Part shown: positions 27,384 to 36,051 of the stretch, piece by piece
How the letters are laid out: each line of letters starts with the position of its first letter
How positions within the stretch are numbered: the first letter of the stretch is position 1
Assembly (NCBI GenBank): GCA_002862785.1
Contig: PKDZ01000040.1
Coordinates: 61,832 to 125,831, forward strand
From: Flavobacteriales bacterium
GTDB taxonomy: Bacteria > Bacteroidota > Bacteroidia > Flavobacteriales_D > Sanyastnellaceae
Length of the DNA: 64,000 bases
Direction: 5' to 3'
Made by a program: the position numbers and the translations under genes
The notes under the pieces: generated by a model
The model's input: the letters and a program-made list of their open reading frames with translations, nothing else
The model's database searches: none
Told to the model about the DNA's origin: nothing

Positions 27384-30300
27384 TCAGTGGCGAATCATCA
27401 GCTGCTGGACAGCGGAAGCTTGCCCTGCCGTCAGGCGCACCTGATACACTCCGTCCGCGAGGGCGGAGAAGTCCATCTGGACCTGACCAGAGAGCGTCAT
27501 GCCCTCCTGGCGGAAAACCCGACGTCCAGCACCATCAAAGACCTCGATGATGGCTTTCTCAACAAGCTGGTTGAGCTCGAGGATGAGCTGACCATTGGTC
27601 GGGTTCGGCATCAGGGCAATGCCCAGGTCGCCGATCACCTCGGTCAGGCCCACTGTGGTGAGCTCGATCACTTCAGTGGCCTCGCAGTCATTCTCGTCCG
27701 TCACCGTCAGGGTATACGTACCATCAGTAAGGCCAGCGATGTCCTCGGAGTCGTCCTCGAATCCATCGGGTCCTGCCCAGTCGTAGTCGTAGCCACCGGT
27801 GCCGCCTTCAACGGATACGGAAATCTCACCGTTCGGCGCATTGTCCGGATCTGTGGTCTCATCCACCGTGATCACGATTTCAGCTGGTTCCTCTACTTCC
27901 GCGTCGATGTCAGCCTCGCAGCCGTTCTCGTCCGTAGCGAACACGGTGTAGGGACCGGCGTCCAATCCTTCAAAGTTGCCATCCACATTGGAGTCGCCTC
28001 CAAGCTCGTAGGTAATGAGGCCCGTGCCTCCCTCCGACGTGACCACGATGGATCCGTCGTCGTCGCCGAAGCAGGTGGCGTCGTTGGCGAAGGCAAACAG
28101 CATGATGGCGGCGGGCTCATTGACACTCACCTCCAACGTGTCCATGCACATCAGGGAGTCCATTGCAATGATCTTGTAGGAGCCTCCGGGGAGCTGATCG
28201 AAGACGAGGGTGTTTTGGAACACACCGCCTTCGAGCGCGTAGATGACGGAACCAATGCCTCCGCTGGATCCTTCCAACGCGATGCTTCCGCTCATCTCCC
28301 CAGCACAGGTCACGTCCATGATCGTCACGGTCGAATCAATCTCGAGTTCGCAGTAGACGCAGGTCTCGTCATCGATGGTCGCGGTTGGGTCGAAGTTGGC
28401 CGCGTCTGCGTCGGTACAGCCGTAGCAGCTGTAGTCACAGAGGGTCACGTCGTAGTCTGTCGCGCTTGAGTCGTAGTTGCAGGCGTTCTCGTCAAGACAA
28501 CCAGGAATCTCGTCCTCGTTGCAGATGCCGTCTCCATCGGAATCGTTCAAGCAGTTGCCATTACAGTCCACGTTCGGGTTGCCATAGATGTCCACCGGCT
28601 CCTGACAGGAGCCGTCATCGATGGTGGCCGTGTCGTCATAGTTGCAGGCCATCTCGTCGGTACAACCGGCGCAGCTCTCGTAGTCACAGCTGCCATCATC
28701 CTCCGTGGCTTCCGGGTTGTAGTTGCAGGCGTCCTCGTAGATGCAGCCATCCACTTCCGCCTCGTCACAAACACCATCCCCGTCTCCGTCGTTCAAACAG
28801 TTGCCGAGACAATCGTAATAGTCGGCCCCGTAAAGATCTTCAGGGAATGTGCAGGACATCGCGTCATTGATCAACGCCGTGCTGTCATAGTTGCAAGCCA
28901 GTTCGTTGAGACACCCGGCGCAACTCTCGTAGTCGCAGGAACCGTCCTCTGTGTCGGCCGCGGGATTCCAGTTGCAGGCGTTCAAATCGGTGCACCCCTC
29001 GATCGAGGGGATGAGCACCGCGTCGATGACATGGACCACACCGTTCTCGGCAATCAGGTCCGCGATGATGATTTCCGCATCCTCGATGAAAATGGAGCTT
29101 CCGCTGAACGTGATCGTGGCCATCTGACCGTTGATCATCTCGATCATCATGTTGTTGGTCAACATGTCACTGGTGACGGAGTCAGCCGCCACGTGATAGG
29201 TCAACACCGAAGCCAGCGTGGCCGGATCAGCCAACAGAGCGTCCACGACAAAGGAGGGCAGTGCGTCCACGGCCGCATCAGTCGGGGCGAACACCGTCCA
29301 CGCACCATCGTAGGTCAGAGTGCTGTCGAGTTCAGCAAGGACAATCAAGTCCTCCAGGATGGTGTGGGCTTCGCTGCCAGCGATGATGTCGAAGACGCTG
29401 GAGGCCGGGTAGGCACACATGCCGTCGTCATCCGTGGCCACCGGGTCGTAGTTGAGCGCGGTGTCATCCGTGCATCCGGGAATCTCTTCCTCATCACACA
29501 CACCGTCTCCGTCCGCATCGTTCAGGCAATTGCCGTCACAATCCACGTAGTCGTTTCCGTACACATCTTCTGGGTATTGACAATCATCGTCCGGCGCCAC
29601 GCAGGCGTCCCCGATGTTGAAACTGAAGTACATGTCGCCATTGACACCATCTCCATTCTCGAAGATCTGGACGTAGAAATTGCCCTCGATTTCACCACTG
29701 GTTGTGAGCTGGGCGATCAGGACCTGCTGGTCAGGGTGGCTGGCCGCAATGCCGTTGTTGTCTCCATTGAGCGCAAACCAGCTTCCGCCGACTACATCGT
29801 TGATGACAATGTCTCCACCAGGTGCTCCGAAGCCCGGCTCAAAGTTGACGGACCATGGATTGTTTGCCCCTTCCACGGTGGACACGCTGGCTTCACCGAT
29901 GGAAGCATCCGGTGATTCACTCAGGCCGATGGTCACCCAGCTGTCATATTGCAAGTTGGGGAACGTGCCGAACAGGAACGGCGTAATCGCATTGGGCGTC
30001 ACACCGCCCAATTCGTCCTGATAAAAGTCCGTCGTGGTGGTCACCACCGTGGGGTTGTTGATGTCACCAGAAACGGAACTCACGAAGTCAGCCGAGTTGG
30101 CGCACTTCACATAGAAGCGGTACGTCGTCATGCCCGCGAGGTCGGGGTTGGTAGACGGGTGGACTGCCACCGTGTCCACGATCAGGCAGTAATCGGCGTC
30201 CACCACCACAGCCGTGGGGTCGTAGTTGCAGGCCACCGGGTCACCGCATCCCTCCTCCTCGTCGCAGAGGCCGTCACCGTCTTCATCATTGATGCAATTG

Positions 30301-31460
30301 CCGTCGCAGTCTAGGTAATCGGCCAGCGGGTAAGTGCAGTCACCACTGTCAATGGTGGCGTTCATGTCGTAGTTGCAGGCCAACTCCTCCGTGCATCCCA
30401 CGCAACTGAAGTCGCAGGAGCCGTCATCGAGCGTGGCCGACATGTCGTAGTTGCAGGCTCCAGCTTCCGTGCAGCCTGCGCAGCTGGTGAAGTCACACGT
30501 GCCATCGTCAATCGTGGCCGTCTCATCATAGTTGCACGCGGTTTCGTCGGTGCACCCCACACAGCTTGCGTATTCACAAGTGCCGTCATCGTCCGTCGCA
30601 TTGGCGTTGTAGTTGCACGCCGTTTCATCCGTACATCCAATGGATTCGTTCTCATCACAGATTCCATCGCCATCAGCATCGTTGATGCAATCTCCATTGC
30701 AATCAAGGATGGGGTCAGTCGGGTATTCACACGTGCCGTCGTCGACGGTGGCGGCAGCGTCATAGTTGCACGCCATCGGATCCGTACATCCGTTGACACC
30801 CGCACCACCGAAAACATAGGTTTCCCTGAAGTCAATGCTACCATCCCCTTCTGGGAAGACCTGGGTATACAGTTGACCACTGAGGTCTCCCGTCGTAGTG
30901 AATTGACCAGCCAACACTTTCAGATCCGCTCCAGCGACTCCATTGGCATCACCATTCAATGCGTACCAAGCACCACCGATGATGTCATCGATGACGATGC
31001 TCTCACCGGCCAGTCCTCCACCCGGGTCGAAATTGGTAAACCAAGGATTCGCCGTGGCCTGAACAGTCGATATGCTGGCTTCTCCCGCCAGGGCATTAGG
31101 CGTCCCGGTCAGACCGATGGTGACCCAGCTGTCGTAAGCCAAATCCGGGTAAACCGGGAAGAGCAGGCTGTTGATGCCGTTCGGAACCCCTGCTCCAAGC
31201 GCGGCGTTGTAGAAGTCCGTCGTCGTGTTGACGTACGTCGGATTCATTGCGTCACCGGAGACGGAACTGAGGAAATCATCCTCGTTGGTCATGGTCACAA
31301 AGACCTGGTAGCAGCTGTAACCGGTCAAGTCAGTGGCTCCGAGTGCACCGACGAGTACGCCGATGTCTTCGGAAACGGTCTCCACTTCTAGTCCTGTGGA
31401 CTGAGCAGAAACAAGGGATGGCAGGAGGCACAGGGCCAGGAGGAGCTTATGCAGCTTCAT
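27384..31460 (-). CDS. 1358-aa secreted multidomain protein: two copies of an unnamed ~190-aa domain, ~13 GCTDxxACNY modules, fasciclin domain, SprB-like repeats, T9SS sorting tail
   Basis: 'GCTDETACNYDETATIDDGTCDFTSCA' series; FAS1 'VFDIIAGSEAHTILEDLI...YDGAWTVFAPTDAAVDAL...GVVHVIDAVLIPS'; tail 'IALMPNPTNGQLILEL...GVYQVRLTAGQ'. Confidence 0.9.
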   Translation of the reverse strand: MKLHKLLLALCLLPSLVSAQSTGLEVETVSEDIGVLVGALGATDLTGYSCYQVFVTMTNEDDFLSSVSGDAMNPTYVNTTTDFYNAALGAGVPNGINSLLFPVYPDLAYDSWVTIGLTGTPNALAGEASISTVQATANPWFTNFDPGGGLAGESIVIDDIIGGAWYALNGDANGVAGADLKVLAGQFTTTGDLSGQLYTQVFPEGDGSIDFRETYVFGGAGVNGCTDPMACNYDAAATVDDGTCEYPTDPILDCNGDCINDADGDGICDENESIGCTDETACNYNANATDDDGTCEYASCVGCTDETACNYDETATIDDGTCDFTSCAGCTEAGACNYDMSATLDDGSCDFSCVGCTEELACNYDMNATIDSGDCTYPLADYLDCDGNCINDEDGDGLCDEEEGCGDPVACNYDPTAVVVDADYCLIVDTVAVHPSTNPDLAGMTTYRFYVKCANSADFVSSVSGDINNPTVVTTTTDFYQDELGGVTPNAITPFLFGTFPNLQYDSWVTIGLSESPDASIGEASVSTVEGANNPWSVNFEPGFGAPGGDIVINDVVGGSWFALNGDNNGIAASHPDQQVLIAQLTTSGEIEGNFYVQIFENGDGVNGDMYFSFNIGDACVAPDDDCQYPEDVYGNDYVDCDGNCLNDADGDGVCDEEEIPGCTDDTALNYDPVATDDDGMCAYPASSVFDIIAGSEAHTILEDLIVLAELDSTLTYDGAWTVFAPTDAAVDALPSFVVDALLADPATLASVLTYHVAADSVTSDMLTNNMMIEMINGQMATITFSGSSIFIEDAEIIIADLIAENGVVHVIDAVLIPSIEGCTDLNACNWNPAADTEDGSCDYESCAGCLNELACNYDSTALINDAMSCTFPEDLYGADYYDCLGNCLNDGDGDGVCDEAEVDGCIYEDACNYNPEATEDDGSCDYESCAGCTDEMACNYDDTATIDDGSCQEPVDIYGNPNVDCNGNCLNDSDGDGICNEDEIPGCLDENACNYDSSATDYDVTLCDYSCYGCTDADAANFDPTATIDDETCVYCELEIDSTVTIMDVTCAGEMSGSIALEGSSGGIGSVIYALEGGVFQNTLVFDQLPGGSYKIIAMDSLMCMDTLEVSVNEPAAIMLFAFANDATCFGDDDGSIVVTSEGGTGLITYELGGDSNVDGNFEGLDAGPYTVFATDENGCEADIDAEVEEPAEIVITVDETTDPDNAPNGEISVSVEGGTGGYDYDWAGPDGFEDDSEDIAGLTDGTYTLTVTDENDCEATEVIELTTVGLTEVIGDLGIALMPNPTNGQLILELNQLVEKAIIEVFDGAGRRVFRQEGMTLSGQVQMDFSALADGVYQVRLTAGQASAVQQLMIRH
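28350..30795 (-). repeat. Array of degenerate Cys/Asp-rich coding modules (GCTDxxACNY...DDGSCxY; interspersed DCxGxCxNDxDGDGxCDE), interrupted by other domains
   Basis: About 13 copies counted by eye in the translation; the DGDG segments resemble thrombospondin type-3/EF-hand-like Ca loops. Confidence 0.85.
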
Positions 31461-31584
31461 GGTTTGGGTATTGGTTCAAATCGTGCTCCAAAATGCCCTT
31501 ATAGTGAATGCATTTTTTACAGGACAACCTCTTGCTTTCAACAAAGAATGTTGGAATAGGGATTGTAGGAGACTGAGCATCGCT

Positions 31585-31612
31585 AAAAAAGGCGGCCCGA
31601 AGGCCGCCTTTT
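31585..31612 (-). terminator. Strong terminator hairpin, C(UUCG)G loop on minus strand
   Basis: aaaaaaGGCGGCC-cgaa-GGCCGCCtttt; minus-strand RNA is GGCGGCC-UUCG-GGCCGCC-U6. Confidence 0.85.
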
Positions 31613-31633
31613 GTTGAGAAGAAACGCCGTGAA

Positions 31634-34090
31634 TTACTGCTTCACGACGCGGATGACCTCGACAGCATCTGCCACTTCGAGGCGCAAGAAGTAGACACCG
31701 GACTCGTATCCGCTGAGGTCCATGCGCTCGAGGTGGACACCGGTCAGGTTGCCCAGGTCGTCGCGGGACACCTCGCGGCCGAGGCCGTCGGTGAGGACCG
31801 CCGTGACCGACTCTCCGGCCAGACCGGCCAGCTGCACCTCCACGAGACCGCTGGTCGGGTTCGGGAAGAGCGTCACGTCAATCAGGTTGATCACTTCGCT
31901 GAGACCGCTGACGACGACGATGGTTGTGCTCTCGAATTCACAGCCGTTAGCGTCCGTGATGGTCACGGTGTAGTCACCCGCGGCGATGCCGGAGGGGTCC
32001 TCGTCTCCACTCGTGAAGCCCGGACCTTCCCAGCTGTAAGCGTACGGTGCGGTACCCCCGGTCACGGTGATGTCGAGCGAGCCGTCTGCTTCAGAACCGG
32101 TGGCCCCGTCGTTACTGTCCACGGAGACCTCGATGGCATCCGGGGAGCCGATGGTCACAGTCGTGGCAGTGCTGCATCCGCTGTCGTCCTGAACGACCGC
32201 TGGGTAGGAACCGGCAGCGAGGCCGTCGAATTCGTTGTTGGGGCCGAAGCTGCCGTTGTCCACGTCATAGACGTAGCCCATGCCCGTTCCGCCGGAAGCA
32301 TTCAGGGTCACGGCGCCGTTCTCGTCACCATTGCAGTTCACGTCCGTCACGGCCGCATCGATGACGATCTCAGAAGGCTGGCTGAGCGTGACGCTGGCAT
32401 CGAAAGAACATCCGTTGGCGTCCACCACCTCGATGGCGATGTCGCCAGCACCGACCATGGCCAGCATGACGTTGTCGAGGCTGTCTCCGTCGATCACGTA
32501 AACGAGGGGTGCAGTACCGCCCTGCACCTCAACAGTCGCGGAACCGTCCATCTCGCCGAAGCAGGAGGGGCTCACGAGCTCAGCGAGGGACTCGAATTCG
32601 GCGGGGGCTCCTACCATCACGTCGGTGAGGGTGTCTGGGCACCCGTTGACGTCCTGAGCATAGAAGGTGTAGGTTCCCTGAGGCAGAGTGAACGTATTCT
32701 CCGTGCTGTACGCGGAGCCGTCGGTGCTGTAGGTCGTGCCGTCGCCGCTGCCGCCGAAGAAGTTCAGCACCACGGTGCCGTCCTCGGTGTCCGGGCAGGT
32801 GGTCGGAGCCACTGCCTGAGCGTAGAGATTGAACGGCTGGGGCTGGCCCACCTGGATGCCGGGGGTGTTGTCCACACATCCGTTGCCGTCGATGGCGTAG
32901 ACGGTATAAAGGCCCACACCGATGCCTTCGAAGAGGAGCACATCGGTGCCCATTTCGAAGTACGGCCCAGAACCTGTGTCAACCGGAGCGGTCATGCTGT
33001 ACATGACCATGCCCGTGCCGCCAGTGCTTGAACCGCTCAGGACGGCGTCGGATTCTCCGGCGCAGCTGATCGGGTCGGACAGACTGGCGGTCACGACGAG
33101 CGGGTCGGGAGTGCTCACGGTCAAGGTGGTCTCCACCGAGCAACCGACGTTGTCCGTAACGGTGATTGTCAGATCACCCGCTGGGACCGCATTGAAAATG
33201 CCGGTGGCGTTGGAGCTCGTTCCGTTGCTGTACGTCAGGCTGCCCTGACCACCGGTCACGGTGACCACAGCGCTTCCGTCGGAGTATCCGCTGCAGCTCA
33301 CATCGCCCGTGGAGCTTGCCTCAATCATCAGCTGGGTGGCCGGATAGTCACAAGCGTAGATGCAGGTGCCGTCGTCCTCGTTGGCTTCGCTGTTGAAGTT
33401 GGTCGCATCCATGTCGGTGCAGCCGAACACGGCACCAGGGACGCTACTGAAAGGGAGCGTCACGAGGGGGGAGTCGTCGGATTGGTCGCCTCCCACAAAG
33501 GTGGCCACACTCACCACACCGTAAAGGTCTGTGTCGGTCGTAAACTGGCCGATGAGCACAAGGCTGTCCTCGCCAGCGTAAGCATTGGCGTCCGGGAAGA
33601 GCGGGAACCAGCTTCCCCCCGTCTGCGTGTCAATGATGAGGTTGGATCCAGTGAGGCCACCCCCAGGTTCGAAGGCAGGGATCCAGTCGTTCAGCGGGTC
33701 ACCAATTGAGTTGATCGGCTGTTCACCGTCTTCCGAAAAGGCGGGGGCCGTCATGCCAACTGTAATGAAGCTGTCGTACTCAAGGTCTGGGACCGCCCCG
33801 AACACCACAGGGTTGTACCCTTCGTTGGTCAGGGCACCCACAGCGCTTTGGTAAAAGTTGTTTCCACCATGGATTTCAGTCGGGAAGTTGGCATCGCCGT
33901 AGACCGCCGTCAGGAAGTCGTCAGGAGAGCTGAACTTAACATAGACCCGGTAGGTGTTGTAGCCTGTGAGGTCGGTGGTGCCCACCATACCGATGTTCTC
34001 GGCATAGGTTTCCACTACGATCTCCGTGGCCTGGGAGTAAGCAAGGGTGCTGCAGAAAGCTGCAATCACACCGAGTAGCAATCGCTTCAT
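31634..34090 (-). CDS. Secreted protein with unnamed ~190-aa N domain, one GCTD module, about six SprB-like repeats and T9SS sorting tail
   Basis: 'CSGYSDGSAVVTVTGGQGSLTYS', 'CFGEMDGSATVEVQGGTAPLVYV'; tail 'VTLFPNPTSGLVEVQL...YESGVYFLRLEV'. Confidence 0.9.
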   Translation of the reverse strand: MKRLLLGVIAAFCSTLAYSQATEIVVETYAENIGMVGTTDLTGYNTYRVYVKFSSPDDFLTAVYGDANFPTEIHGGNNFYQSAVGALTNEGYNPVVFGAVPDLEYDSFITVGMTAPAFSEDGEQPINSIGDPLNDWIPAFEPGGGLTGSNLIIDTQTGGSWFPLFPDANAYAGEDSLVLIGQFTTDTDLYGVVSVATFVGGDQSDDSPLVTLPFSSVPGAVFGCTDMDATNFNSEANEDDGTCIYACDYPATQLMIEASSTGDVSCSGYSDGSAVVTVTGGQGSLTYSNGTSSNATGIFNAVPAGDLTITVTDNVGCSVETTLTVSTPDPLVVTASLSDPISCAGESDAVLSGSSTGGTGMVMYSMTAPVDTGSGPYFEMGTDVLLFEGIGVGLYTVYAIDGNGCVDNTPGIQVGQPQPFNLYAQAVAPTTCPDTEDGTVVLNFFGGSGDGTTYSTDGSAYSTENTFTLPQGTYTFYAQDVNGCPDTLTDVMVGAPAEFESLAELVSPSCFGEMDGSATVEVQGGTAPLVYVIDGDSLDNVMLAMVGAGDIAIEVVDANGCSFDASVTLSQPSEIVIDAAVTDVNCNGDENGAVTLNASGGTGMGYVYDVDNGSFGPNNEFDGLAAGSYPAVVQDDSGCSTATTVTIGSPDAIEVSVDSNDGATGSEADGSLDITVTGGTAPYAYSWEGPGFTSGDEDPSGIAAGDYTVTITDANGCEFESTTIVVVSGLSEVINLIDVTLFPNPTSGLVEVQLAGLAGESVTAVLTDGLGREVSRDDLGNLTGVHLERMDLSGYESGVYFLRLEVADAVEVIRVVKQ

Positions 34091-34171
34091 GCGTTGATTG
34101 GTGTTTGTTGTGAATCGGGATGCAATATAGATGTCCACCCCCACTCCTCCTCTCCAATTTTTCGGGGAGTG

Positions 34172-34187
34172 TTGACAGAATTGTCAA
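34172..34187. promoter_or_regulatory. Inverted repeat TTGACA-GAAT-TGTCAA upstream of 34090 gene
   Basis: Perfect 6-bp palindromic arms in intergenic DNA. Confidence 0.35.
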
Positions 34188-34259
34188 GGGTTCCGTAGGA
34201 ATGCAGGAAGGGGACCTGTCGGCCCCCTTCCCCTAGTCTTTCGTCTGTCTTGCGAAGGA

Positions 34260-36011
34260 TTACTTCACAGTGAGGCGCAGGGTGCTGCGACGCAGCCCGT
34301 TGCGGACCTCGAGAATGTAAACGCCCGGGCGGAAGGACCCCGTGCCATAGGTCGTCACCATGCCCGGCACCACACGGGTGCGCTCTGACAGGATCACTTT
34401 GCCGCTGAGGTCGAACACCCGGATGTCGGCGAGACCGTCAAAGCCGTCAAAGCGCACATTGAGTACATCCTCGGCCGGATTCGGGAAGGCCTCCAGGCCG
34501 ATGAAGTCCTGAAGCTCCTCGATGCCGATGATGGTGCCCACCGTATCGCCGTTGCAGTCGAGGCAGCTGGCATAGCAGTAGGCGCCGAGCACCTCGTCTT
34601 CGCCTGAGCGCACGTGGGTCCGGTTGAATTCACCGAAGGGGTTGCCTTGTCCGCAACCACCGGCTTCGAAGTCGCCGACCTCGGCCACGCTGTCGTCCTG
34701 CACACCGCCCGGGTACGGGTCGCCATTGCAGTAGCGATACTCGAAGAATGCCGCACCCGACACCGTGTAGGTCACCTCGTAGACGTTGTCGCCGTCGTCG
34801 TCGCTCATCTGAACAGCACCGGCCTGCCACTGAGGTGTGGTGATGCCACCGATCAGCCAGACGCCGGTCTCGCCCACCGTCTCGTTGGTCATGTTGACCT
34901 GGAATGTGATGTCCGCCGGATCCGGATCTGCCACGCAGGACTCGGTGCACTGGTTGTAACAATATTGGACAGTGACAGGGTCGGTGCCGACGGTGACGGT
35001 CCGGTTGCCATTGGTCACACACTCACCCGGGGGGTTCTCATTGTCGATGTTCCCTTCGCCATCGCCTCCCCAATTGTTTCCGTTGATGAATTTGAACTCG
35101 TAATCGCCGGGGGCGATGTCCGTGGTGATCTCGTAGATCATGTCGCCGTCATCGTCGGACAGGAAGTCCACACCTGCGGACCAACCTTGGAAGCTGCCGG
35201 CGATGCAGACACCGTTGACGGACACCTCGGCCTGCGTGCTCATGTCGACGCGAAAAGTGACCGGGGTTGGCGCCACGCAGCTGCCGCAAGCGTTGTAACA
35301 GAAGGCCTGTCCGGGGTTGGCCTCGTAAACCATGTCCCCGCCGGTCAAGGCGAGGAAACGGTTGCCTTGGCTGGCGCATTCGCCGTCGGGGTTCTCATCG
35401 AATCCCCAGGCGTTGCCATTGACGAACTTGAAGAGGGCGGTGTCCATTGGCTCTAGCATGGCCCCTTCCACAGTGGCCACATACGTGTAAATCATGTCCC
35501 CATCGGCGTCCTCCATCATCAGGAAATTGGATCCATCCCAGCCGTTGAAGTTGCCGTTCATGTGAACGCCCACCGGGTTGATGGCGTCCTCCTGGCTCAT
35601 GTCGACCTTGAAGAGGATGGTGGTCGTGCCGCACGCACCACACTGACCGAAACAAGGGGTGTCCAGCACGGTCTCTCCGCTCAGTTCGAAGTACCGGTTG
35701 GTGCCGCCGTTCCATGCGCAGGCCTCAGGTGCGGCCTCATCGGCTCCCCAGGCGTTTCCATTGATGAACTTGTATTCAACGAGTCCCAACGTATCAGATA
35801 CGTCCACGGTCAGGGTGTAGATCCCGTCCATGTCGTCGTCCGACAGCATGGTGGACGCCGGGTCCCAACCTTGGAAGTTTCCGGCGACGTGCACACCTTC
35901 GGCGGCCACGGTCTCGTTGTTCATGTCCACGCTGAAGGTCACAGGAACAGTTTGGGCTTGGACGGACCAACCGAGGACCATCGCAAGCAGAAGTGCGTAA
36001 GGTGTTTTCAT
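34260..36011 (-). CDS. Secreted protein with four CBM20/48-like starch-binding-type modules and T9SS sorting tail
   Basis: Four repeats of 'VTFxVDMxxExVxxxGVHVAGNFQGWD...LSDDDGDxIYE...YEFKFINGNxWG'; tail 'LEAFPNPAEDVLNVRF...GVYILEVRNG'. Confidence 0.88.
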   Translation of the reverse strand: MKTPYALLLAMVLGWSVQAQTVPVTFSVDMNNETVAAEGVHVAGNFQGWDPASTMLSDDDMDGIYTLTVDVSDTLGLVEYKFINGNAWGADEAAPEACAWNGGTNRYFELSGETVLDTPCFGQCGACGTTTILFKVDMSQEDAINPVGVHMNGNFNGWDGSNFLMMEDADGDMIYTYVATVEGAMLEPMDTALFKFVNGNAWGFDENPDGECASQGNRFLALTGGDMVYEANPGQAFCYNACGSCVAPTPVTFRVDMSTQAEVSVNGVCIAGSFQGWSAGVDFLSDDDGDMIYEITTDIAPGDYEFKFINGNNWGGDGEGNIDNENPPGECVTNGNRTVTVGTDPVTVQYCYNQCTESCVADPDPADITFQVNMTNETVGETGVWLIGGITTPQWQAGAVQMSDDDGDNVYEVTYTVSGAAFFEYRYCNGDPYPGGVQDDSVAEVGDFEAGGCGQGNPFGEFNRTHVRSGEDEVLGAYCYASCLDCNGDTVGTIIGIEELQDFIGLEAFPNPAEDVLNVRFDGFDGLADIRVFDLSGKVILSERTRVVPGMVTTYGTGSFRPGVYILEVRNGLRRSTLRLTVK

Positions 36012-36016
36012 GAATC

Positions 36017-36031
36017 GTGTCTTTTTGACAC
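36017..36031. promoter_or_regulatory. Inverted repeat GTGTC-TTTTT-GACAC in divergent promoter region
   Basis: Perfect 5-bp arms inside the 40-bp intergenic gap between divergent glucan genes. Confidence 0.35.
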
Positions 36032-36039
36032 ACTAAAAT

Positions 36040-36046
36040 TAGCTTG
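36040..36046 (+). promoter_or_regulatory. Candidate -7 box TAGCTTG, 5 nt before ATG 36052
   Basis: Same 12-nt T-to-ATG register. Confidence 0.35.
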
Positions 36047-36051
36047 CATCC

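Noticed and set aside
28350-30795. Repeat array considered as a CRISPR or assembly artefact
   Set aside because: Modules are degenerate at DNA level, stay in frame and keep Cys/Asp positions, as expected for a repeat protein.
34206-34231. GGAAGGGG...CCCCTTCC hairpin as a terminator of the 34260..36011 gene
   Set aside because: Some pairing but no T-run on the minus strand; too weak to call.
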